A stretch of DNA of 64,000 bases from Corythucha ciliata. Taxonomy: Eukaryota; Arthropoda; Insecta; Hemiptera; Tingidae. The translations under genes were made by a program, and so were the position numbers. Below the pieces are notes generated by a model. It did no database searches. It was not told where the DNA came from and worked only from the letters and a program-made list of their open reading frames with translations. Positions 55,228-64,000 of the stretch are shown in pieces; position 1 is the first letter of the stretch, and every line of letters begins with the position of its first letter. The stretch spans positions 8,680,001 to 8,744,000 of the forward strand of contig CM075940.1 in assembly GCA_038030265.1 (NCBI GenBank). The letters run 5' to 3'.

Positions 55228-56175
55228 TTGCCTTCAGGAGCCGCGATTCAGCAGCGTTTTCTCCATTTTAATCGCGAGTTAGCGAGTTTTTTCACTCTTT
55301 AGCGCTTCTTCTCAATTTTATCGGTGAATTAGCGATTTGTCTCCAGAATGATCGCGAATTAATGATTTTTCTCAATTTTTGCCGAAAATTACCGGTTTTA
55401 TCCTAATCTTAGCACGAAGTTGCCTCCGGAAACTGCTACTTGCTATTTTCTCAGTTTTCTGTAAATTCGAAACCGTTCTTAAATAGACGCTCAATATTTC
55501 AAAAGTTTTTTCTCAATATTGTCGAACTCAGGCTGTCCATTTTTATTGATTTTAGCTGAGAATGAGCGTTTTACCTAATTTTAGCTGCTAATTAGCGATT
55601 TTATACATTTGAGCCATGAATGAGAACTTTTTCTCAATATTCGCTGTGAATTAACGCTTTTTCTTACTTTTATCCTCGAATTAGCGGTTTTTCCTCATTG
55701 AGCCGCCGATTAGCGATTTTGTTAACTTTCAGTCTCGAGGTTACCTTCAGAAGCCACGAATTGGCGTTTTCTCCATTTTAAGCGCAAATTAGCACTTTTC
55801 CATACTTCAGCGTTTTTTCTCAAATTTTTCGACTATTAGCGATTTATCTCCATTTTAGCCGCAAATTAGCAATTTTTCTCAATGTTTGCCGTGAATTAGC
55901 CATTTATCTTAATTACAGCCACAAATTAGTGTTATTCTTAATTTTGGTCTGGATGTTGCATCGAGAAATTTCGAATAAGCGATTTTTCCCAAGTTTGGGC
56001 ACGAATATTACAACTTTAGAAACTTTTAGCCTCTTACTTACCCCAAGAACTGCACATTCTTGCGCGCCTACTCAATTTTAGCCGCCCTTAAGGAAATATA
56101 AAAACTAGGGATCAGCGTGTTCTCGCTATTCTAACCTTGAAAGTGCCTCGAGGAGGCGTGAACTAGCACTTTTCG
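55228..56175 (+). repeat. F1 degenerate repeats, right-hand cluster
   Basis: Some 25-30 loose copies with GAATTAGCGATTTTTCTC, GCCGCAAATTAGCAATTTTT and ATTTTAGC. The long phrase ACGAAGTTGCCTCCGGAAAC near 55415 also occurs in other F1 clusters (29.79, 23.04 and 22.58 kb). Confidence 0.85.
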
Positions 56176-56399
56176 CTTGACTGCCCCCACCCTCATCTCA
56201 TTTTGCTCGACGCACTACTTAGGACACGACACCGATCGGGGAAAATGGGCCAAAATGAATAGAAACATTGGAATCACGGTGAGACCCCCTTCAACCGGTC
56301 GTATAAGGTCAAAAACCTGTTTAAAAATTTTGATCCTGATTCAAAATTTTACGAATATTGTCAAAAAAATCGATCAAGGGGGCCAAATCGGTGATTTTT

Positions 56400-57790
56400 G
56401 AACAATTTTTGTGAAGCGTTTCCCAGACGCCGATTCAGGATTTGCTTCACGCAAGATTCACGCCTTGAAAATGGCTAAATTGACTATTTTGGCCCTAAAA
56501 ATGGCATAACTGACTAAACGCGCCCTGAAAATGCCTCATTTGATGATTTGTGCTGCCCTGAAAGTAGCACGAATCCCAACCTTGACAATGGCTAAATCAA
56601 ACATTCGTGCGCGCTGACTCCTGGCACCGTTGCCTTGACGGCCTATCGGATTCCTATTCGCGTCCTAAGAATGACCTAATCGACAATTTACGTCTCAGAA
56701 TGGCAAAAGTGACGATTCGCATCTTGTGAATGGGTAAACAGACTATTTGGGCGATAAAAATAGCCAAACTGGTGATTCTCACTCGAAAAAGTGGATAAAC
56801 TGACTTTAAGAGCCCTAAAAATCTGAAAATGACAAAATCAACCATTTGCCTGCCCAAAATGGTCAAACTGACAAATCTTGCCTTGGCTTGACGTAGTATT
56901 CGTGCCCTATAAATGGAAAACTGACTCCGTGCTCCCTTAAAATGACTTTATGCGACCTACTAATAATTTAACTGATGATTCGCTCCTAGAAAATGCCTCT
57001 ATAGACGAGTTCTAGACCTTAAGATGGCCAAAATGTCATTTCGCGCTAAGAAAAAGGCTAAACTGGTACCAATTCTTACTCTAAAAACGGTTTAAGTAGC
57101 CATTCGGACCCTAAAATGGAAAAATGAAGATTCATGCCCTGAAAATATCACACTGGATATTCACTTCTTAATGACCATACTGACAATGTGCGCGACCGCT
57201 GACCATTTGCACCCTACAAATGACTTGACGGACTTGAAAATGGCAAAACTACTAGTTGCTTCCAATTAGCCCACTAGTACGTCAAATATGGTCAAAATGA
57301 GCCTTGATGCTTTGAAAATGTTGAAAAAATGAACTGAAATGTTGAAACTGATGATTCATACTCTAAAAACACAAAAACTGGCAATTCACACCCTACAAAT
57401 GGCATATTCGTACTGGTGATTCACACTCTTCTGGCGGCGCCCTACAGTGTCTACAGATGGTATTAATGACGACTCGCGCATTCAAAATAGCTATCTGCTC
57501 CAAAAATAATGTCCAAACATTGTTATTCGTGCCTTAAAACGATAAACTGACCATTGGCATTTGCGCACCAAAGATGGGCCATCCCCACCTTACGTGCTGA
57601 CTGACTGACTATACTCTCGCGCTATGAAATGGCTTGACGGGCTCAACATGTCCTAAAAATGGCTAAACGGACCATTCGTGCCCGGGAAATGGTGAAATTT
57701 ACCTCAGTCGTGCTTGAAAAGTGGCCTTGAAAATGACTAAACTGCAGACGATAAAAATAGACTTGCAGAGGGCGTAACAAACGATTCATG
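56400..57790 (-). repeat. F4 degenerate ~30-35-bp repeats, reverse orientation
   Basis: Copies of CTAAAAATGGCTAAACTGAC followed by GATTCGCGCC; the order is reversed relative to 63.0-64.0 kb. Period about 30-36 bp. A 70-aa frame on minus (56654-56866) reads the repeat only. Confidence 0.85.
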
Positions 57791-57794
57791 CCAT

Positions 57795-58108
57795 TAAAAT
57801 GCCAAAGCTGCGTCGAAAAAAAATGGCGTTCGCGCGTCGCGCCACTCAAACTCACATTTTGCGTGTTGCCTACGGTTTCTCCCGATCACTTCACACGCAC
57901 AGTGAAATCCTCCAGTGTCGAGGCTCTTCCTCGTTTGACTGTAGAGCTGTCGATTGCGTGGCAACACTGTCGGGAAGGTGTGTGGGGAAAAAGGCCCTCG
58001 GACGGATATCTTCGTGTACAGTGACACGATGTGTGCAGGAGCGTCTCTGTCAAGATCGTGGGAGGGTCCCGAGTCACGTCTCCTGCAAGTCATAGACGAC
58101 TTGATTAA

Positions 58109-58140
<32 letters not shown>
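57795..58140 (+). mobile_element. Possible retroposed sequence with A-tail
   Basis: A 320-bp block, GC-richer than its surroundings, ends at CTTGATTAACTT and a run of about 29 A (58112-58140). It has open frames in several phases on both strands (for example 57799-58095, 98 codons) and no recognised domain or tRNA-like boxes. The tail on the plus strand suggests a retroposed RNA of unknown identity. I could not find a clear duplication of the target site. Confidence 0.45.
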
Positions 58141-60999
58141 CATGCTGAGGTGCAAGCACCGCAAGTATTATTTATGATTTCCACCGTGCGTCTGCGTTGT
58201 ATCCTTTGTGGTCGTCGCTGGAGCTGAAGACAAACAAAGCCCTTAAAGCTTTCCTCCTCGTCAATATACCCTCTCCCCCGCTTCCCTGTAGCACTAATTA
58301 GTTCACCAATAATCATAATGCGAAGGTTTCATTTTTCCTAGACATTCCAACAACTGATTTTCACAGTACACTCTTGAGAACTCTCTCGCGTTTTCCTCTT
58401 AACAATATCGCCTTCCAATTACATAGTTTGTCTCACCCAGTCCACCACGACGGTGCATTTATAAGTAACAACAACAATTTTTTCACGCTAAAATCACGAT
58501 ATTATCACTAATGGCACAGCCAGAGATTCCGCATTCTAAAATGAAAAGTGTTAATCAATCAATATAATGCCTTGAATATTATAATGGACGGAACGGTGAT
58601 AAAGTTGATGCCATTACAGCCCTCCTAAATGTGACGTTTGGTAAAAGGGTTCCAATGTTAAGAAATATGCGAATATTCTTCTGCCGAATGACTATAAAAG
58701 GGTGGGAGGGGGAAGCTTTTTCCCACCATTTTGACTGTTGGTGGGGTGGGTGGAATGAGGGAAAGGACTGGCAGATGAGTGCATAATTAATAATCAAAAT
58801 GTTTACTAAGGGCTTTCCATGTGAACTTCAGCCTCCGCTTTTTACTACCATGTTTTGTTTTTAAAAGAAACCCCTCCCCACCCCGCATTGCCATTGAAGT
58901 AAAGCTTCCGCGTGACAATTTATTTTGTACGAAAAATATATTTATATTTTAACTAATACGTACGGTAACGCACGAGCAGTAACTAAAATAAATGTGACAC
59001 TCCGTTAAAAGAAAATAATAGATTTGTTTTCTCGCCAAGACTAGATTAAATGAAACAAAGACGCAGTTTTAGAGAGGGGGCGCTAAAAGATTATTTTGCG
59101 CGGCCTCTGTATAAATCTTTTTGTAAAAGCAATTACAAAAAAGAAACGTAAATTACGATTAAAGGTATTGGCTCCAGTTTTAAAGAAGAGTTGCTTTATG
59201 AATTAATTCCACGGGCTCGAGCTGTTAAAAATCGTTTAAGGAGTATCATAAAAGAAGAAGGAAGTCAATAAATTTAAAAAGAGACGGAAAAGGAGGAGGA
59301 AAAAAGGGAAGATTTCTTATAAGCCATTGGTTCTGTTTTCACATAAGCGAGCGGTTTGGAAATCTTCCGAAACATTTAGCATATTTCCAGGGGAAAAAAA
59401 GGGGGTGAAGGAGCTAGGGGGCAACCCCCTCTGAACATGACGTCAACTTGTGTTTTACATAACATCTAATCGACCTTCTCTGATACTGAAGCATGTCAAT
59501 TCAAATCAACATAAACCTCTTTTGTCTCTCGCTTGGATTCTCATCCCCCCCCCCGCCATGACCGTGTGTGTAACAGAAACCAGTTTTCTACAGATTGCCA
59601 CACTTCTCCTCGAAGGGCAGAAATAAACTCCTTATTTTATTTTTTTAATTTTATTTAAAAAACAAATATTTATTTATATTCAAGAGGAGGATCTAAATAA
59701 ACCCTCAAAGCTTGAGTGGGCTTCAGGGCTGCTTTGAAAAGCGGCTGGGTGTTCAATCCATGTTTTCATCCCTCCCTTCCAGGTAAAAAGTTGATTTTTG
59801 TACTTCAAGTATTCTAATGTTACACTCGGGAGCTTGAGCCGTTGTTCTGGTTGCTTCATTAATTGAAGCATGAACTTTGAATATGGGTTTATTCCGTTCC
59901 CTGGAAGTTGAATCATTAGAGTCCTTTTTTCGGTGAAAGGGTTATTTCAGCGAATAATTATTATTTCAGAAAACGACAAGCTCTCCACAATGAACAGAAC
60001 AAGCTCGCCCCTTTGGTTGTATTCAATGATAAAATATTTGGGCGGGGTGTGGGGGCACTTTATTGTAACGCTCTAAAAACTATATAATTAGGATGGTCAC
60101 GTGGAAAAAAAAGTGGGGTGGGTGGTGGTGAGGGAGTGATTGGGAAGAAAGTGGGAAGAAAGGTAAGCAGGGGAGACGCGTCAGTTAGGGTACCATTAGC
60201 GCCGTCATAATAAGTAATTAAGAAATGTCATTTGTTTTAATTGTTGCCGCCGGTGCGTGGTGTCTTAAATTTATGAGTGAGTTTAGCTAGTGCAGTATAT
60301 CTCAATTGTGTTTATATTAAAGGACCCCCGAAAGGTACAATTAGAACTGTTAAGTTAATTTTAAGATTTATTTATCCAGGCACTGTTCAAGAGTAATTAG
60401 GCTTCTTTTTAATGCGTCGGAAAGGAAAAAGTAATGGAAGAGTCGTGTGAAAGGTTGATTATATTAGTCGAGGTCTCCAATAGGAGGAGGAAAAGGGGAA
60501 AACGGTATGGTGAAGAATTGTGGTGGTGGGTTGGTGAAGGGGTGAAGAAAAAAAACCAAGGGCTTCAGGTTTAACGTCTTGTACTAAAAGAGTAGAACAC
60601 AACAACTGCATTCGTGTGCCTTGTGTTTGTAGGGGTGGAGAGCAGAAAGACTTGGAAACACGCTGTCATAGTTGTTGGGCCAAACTCGGTGCATCCATAC
60701 CCTCAAGACTTGAAAAACATTGAGGGCCGATGCCTACCTTCCGGGAACAAGTTTCCGCTTCATGCTGCGTGTAGCGTGTCGAATTTGTCCGTCCATTAAA
60801 ACGTGTGTCACCGTGACAAGGGGGAGGGGGGTTGTAAGAATGCTGCGTCGCTGCTGCAACAATACATTTTAAGTGATGTGTGAAAGAAAATCAAAATTTA
60901 AAATTATGCACACCCACGTATCATATTGAAGTTTTTCGAAACCGATAATCAGAAACGAATTATCAGTCAGAAGATCCCCTGAAAGAGTTTTTGCCTGTT
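58141..60999. other. Unique AT-rich DNA, no gene seen
   Basis: No recognisable gene. Contains the third copy of the dispersed motif (60695-60745). Confidence 0.5.
60695..60745 (+). repeat. Dispersed ~50-bp motif, copy 3
   Basis: CCATACCCTCAAGACTTG, then AAACATTGAGGGCCGATG and CCTACCTTCC. Flanks do not match the other copies. Confidence 0.7.
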
Positions 61000-62965
61000 T
61001 TTTGAGGTCACACAAGTTTTCAGCGGGCAGCGGCTACGCAATTGACAGCCATGGACTCTAAGGAATGAGACAACTGCCAATTGTGATGGGGACAATTGAA
61101 ATAACCCACAAATCGAAACGCTCTGTAAAACAACTCTGAAATCTCACAGGAGGTGTTCACGATGTGATTTCAGGAATTTTGGCGGTTTCGGCCCATTTTC
61201 ATGGGACGCACGGGGTTTTGCAGTGGAGGGCAGCCGCAGCCTGTCGACAGGCTAAAAGTCCAAGAATGAGCTTTGACTCTAGCCGCTTCGGAGCTTCTGG
61301 AAATTCGTCCGAAACAAACGACAAAGAGCAAAACCGACATTTCCGTTTTTTTAAAAGACGACGGCCCTTCGAGGGCGTTTTAACGGGGACCGGCTGCGTT
61401 TTTCAAATCAGACAATTAAGACTGGAACAGACAAACATGTTGAAACGCGCAATTCAGCCCACTTTGAGGGGGCTTGACGCTCCTTCAAGGACGTCTGGAC
61501 AGGGACGAGACGGGCGGCATTTCTCAATTGAGAATAGTCTAAGAGACTCATAAATTGTCATCGGTCCAATTGAAACACTTGATAAAAAAAAAAAAAATTG
61601 AAAGTAAAATGACTCAAGAAACACTTAAATCGTCTGATTGTCGTAAAAATGGTCGAAACTGCAAAGCTTGAGGTTTCACAATACGAGGAATACGAAAATT
61701 GGAACGGATTTCCGACTAGACCTTTTTCCTGCTTTTTTGGTCACTTTATTCGTCCCGTTATCAGGAGCCGCACGTTATTTTTCTATGGACGCCACCGTCC
61801 ACGCAAATCAAAAGCCCCGAAGTCCCTGGGTTGAGTCTCGACGCAGGTAGAGCTGACCTGGCGCGCTCCGGAGTCAAGAATATCAGACAAAAACCACGGA
61901 CATCTATCGCGAAACGCACAGGTAAGGTAGGGGGTGAGGGGGTTGAGAGCTGACGACTCATGAACCACGTCTGGCGCAAATCAAAACGCTTTAAAAAAAA
62001 TGACCCCAAAACGCTCATTTTTGGCTATTTTGAGAGCCGCTAAAAGCCTTTTAGCAGTGTCCTGGCTCCTGGCCGGAGCCGCATCAACTAGACAGTTTAA
62101 CGTTGTCAGAGGAACGCATAAACCGCGTTTGACTCAGATCGGAACACTGCAAAAAATGACTCAAAAAAAGCCTGTTTTTGGTGAAATAGCCAAAATTCAA
62201 AAATGGGCAAACCCGCGGTTTTTGGGGGTTCTCGGGCCGAAAAATCCGAAAATCGAACCAGATTCTAGATCAGACAAGCAGTTAAAGTGGTTCGCCTTGT
62301 CATTTCGGTGTTTTTATTCACTTTGGTCCTATATTCAGGGGCCCCACGACTTTGTCCATCGTCTGTGGCCCCATTAGGCCAAGAAGTCCATAGGAAAACT
62401 TCAACGTGTACGGAACGAATTCGTCGGCCTGGCGCAGGGTGAAAGAAATTTTGCCTAATACAATGACAACTCCAAAATGTTCAGTTTCGGCCCTTTTTTA
62501 CTGGTGCTGACCGCACATTTCCGTCCTTTTGAGACGGGTTGAGGGGGGGGGGCCTGAAGCCTTTATTAGATGCGTTTTTGGTGTGGCTGGCTGCAGTCGG
62601 CAGTTGACTATCACCCGATGGCCTCATAATCCGAGGTCCGACTCAAATCAAAACACTTCGAAAAAAAAGGCGCGTGAACAAAAAATCAGGCGGATCGGCG
62701 TCCCCTAAGGCTTCACGACACGAGGAATCCTAAAATTGAAACAGATTTTCGATCACACTGAATAGGCTTTCCCAGAAGTTCCAGCATTTTCGCCCAGTTT
62801 GGCACGTTTTCAGGGGCTGCACTCAATTGTCCCGTGGACGGTGGCTACAAACCTACGCCCCAAAGTCCGAGGAAAAGAGTCTGTCTCGATGCAGGCAACC
62901 CTTTTAGAGTCGCAAAACCGTACGAAACTGACTGGCTCGCGAAACACTTATTATTGTCCTATTTT
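61000..62965. repeat. Degenerate long repeat, period about 1.06 kb
   Basis: The block 61665-61860 (GGTTTCACAATACGAGGAAT ... CCCGAAGTCCC ... GTCTCGACGCAGG) corresponds to 62725-62905 (GGCTTCACGACACGAGGAAT ... CCCCAAAGTCCG ... GTCTCGATGCAGG). CAAATCAAAACGCTTTAAAA-type words precede each block and recur at about 61565, 61980, 62140 and 62645. Copies are strongly diverged. Open frames (for example 61164-61553, 129 codons) have no domain. Confidence 0.6.
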
Positions 62966-63039
62966 TAGTGGTTCGAGCCAATCAGATCCTATGTGGGGGG
63001 GGGGGGAGATGGTCAGTTCATCGATTTTAATGCGCTAAT

Positions 63040-64000
63040 AGTCAATAAGGGCGAGAATAGCAAGTTTGGCCAACATGGGAGGCCGCCAGTCATCTACGCA
63101 GTCATCTACAAGGCGCAAATGATCAGTTCGGATATTTGTAAAGCACGAATTGTCCACAGTTTTGCCGTGGCGGAGGATCAGTTTTTTGGTTGCTGATAGC
63201 CACTTTGAAGACGCGAGTCGTCTGTAGCCTCTGTAGGGTGCAAAATGATCAGTTTGGTTAATTTTTGGACCGTGAAGTTCTGGTAAGACTATTCCATTTT
63301 TAGGCCTTGAATAGCCAGTTTTGCTATTTTTCGGGAACGAATAGTCAGTTTAGACATTTTCAAGGCACGAAAGTTCTGTTTGAAGTTGATAGTGGTAGAT
63401 TTTGCCATTTTTAGGACATAAATCATCCGTTTACGGCCTTTCAAGGCGCGAATCGTCAGTTCAACCATTAATGGGCCGCTATACATATAGAGTAGGTTTT
63501 ATTAATTTTAGGGCGTGAATAGCCAGTTTGGCCATTTTTACGTCACAAACTGTCTGTATGGTCATTTCTAAGGCATGAATAGTCGGTGTGATATTTTCAG
63601 TGCCATTTTAAGGGCGTGAATCGTTAGTTTGCTATGTTTAGTAGGGTGCAACTAGTCCCTTCTAGCCAATTAGGCACGAATGGTTGTTTTGAGCATTCTT
63701 GGCGCGCAAAATGGTCTATTTTGCAACTTTCACGACGGGAATAATCTGTTAGGCCATTTCCAGGCCACCTAGAGTCATTTTGGCCATTTTACAGCGGGAA
63801 TGGCAAGTTTTGCTATTTTTTAAGGGTGCGTGATGTCATTTTGGCTATTTTATAGAGTGCTAAATACCAATTTTGAGTGCGCAAATAGTCATTGTCAATG
63901 CACGGATCGTCAGTTTTGCCATTTTGGGTCGCGGTCATAGTCAGTTTAGCAGTTATAAGGTTGAGGTCATTTTTAGTCAGTCGAGCGAAGCACACAATTT
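63040..64000 (+). repeat. F4 degenerate repeats, forward orientation
   Basis: About 28 copies of GCCATTTTTAGGGCGTGAAT followed by AGTCAGTTTG, period 30-36 bp, running off the end of the window. Reverse complement of 56.4-57.8 kb. Confidence 0.9.

Noticed and set aside
57794..58159. 121-codon minus-strand frame rich in Phe at its start
   Set aside because: The Phe run is the A-tail read in reverse; several other phases are open over the same bases.

Overview
This is non-coding eukaryotic DNA, most likely from an invertebrate and probably an arthropod. The base is AT-rich and unique. It is broken up by decayed retrotransposons (Ty3/gypsy LTR elements and CR1-, R1- and Jockey-type LINEs), tRNA-derived repeats, very degenerate short-period tandem repeats, and about 30 runs of 8 or more G or C. 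I found no convincing host protein gene, no rRNA and no bacterial-style operon. The species cannot be named from sequence alone. The Jockey/R1 LINEs and a tRNA-Ser-like primer site suggest, but do not prove, an arthropod.

Layout, left part. 1-1062 is unremarkable. About 1063-7317 is a broken Ty3/gypsy element on + (5' LTR remnant, gag-protease, RT, RNase H, integrase, 3' LTR). It carries two younger insertions: a 423-bp cassette flanked by GAACA (2453-2875) and a 5'-truncated LINE on - (4356-5936). 7761-8975 is a compact composite element flanked by perfect 12-bp direct repeats. It contains four tRNA-Thr(GGU)-like genes, one inverted and three in 301-bp tandem units. 9.6-16.4 kb is a mosaic of duplicated pieces, several ending at poly-G tracts: a 60/85-bp tandem array, the 3' part of a second copy of the first gypsy family, and the gag-protease half of an unrelated gypsy element on -.

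Middle. 14.9-17.0, 21.5-23.3, 25.9-26.1 and 29.3-29.9 kb are clusters of one degenerate ~30-bp family (F1, core word GCGAATTAGCG). 20.5-21.3 kb is a second family (F2, GACGAAATTGACAGTT). 23.74-25.64 kb is a dead R1/Jockey-like LINE. 30.6-31.3 kb holds a third family (F3, TGTGGTTGGAGCTT), with reverse-complement arrays at 17.0-17.3 and 37.5-38.0 kb. 39.24-43.4 kb is the best-preserved gene-bearing unit: a Jockey-clade LINE on - with an open 901-residue ORF2, an ORF1 with a single in-frame stop, a poly(A) signal and an A-tail.

Right part. 43.6-51.4 and 53.3-55.2 kb are unique AT-rich DNA without recognisable genes. F1 returns at 51.5-53.1 kb, where its strand orientation flips, and at 55.2-56.2 kb. 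A fourth family (F4, GCCATTTTTAGGGCGCGAAT...GTCAGTTT) lies in opposite orientations at 56.4-57.8 and 63.0-64.0 kb. A possible retroposed sequence with a ~30-nt A-tail lies at 57.8-58.14 kb. A ~1.06-kb-period degenerate repeat fills 61.0-62.96 kb.

The genes do not form a pathway. They are separate layers of mobile-element insertion and decay. The most unusual structures are the tRNA-like composite element, the possible common origin of the ~30-bp repeat families, and the poly-G-bounded mosaic.
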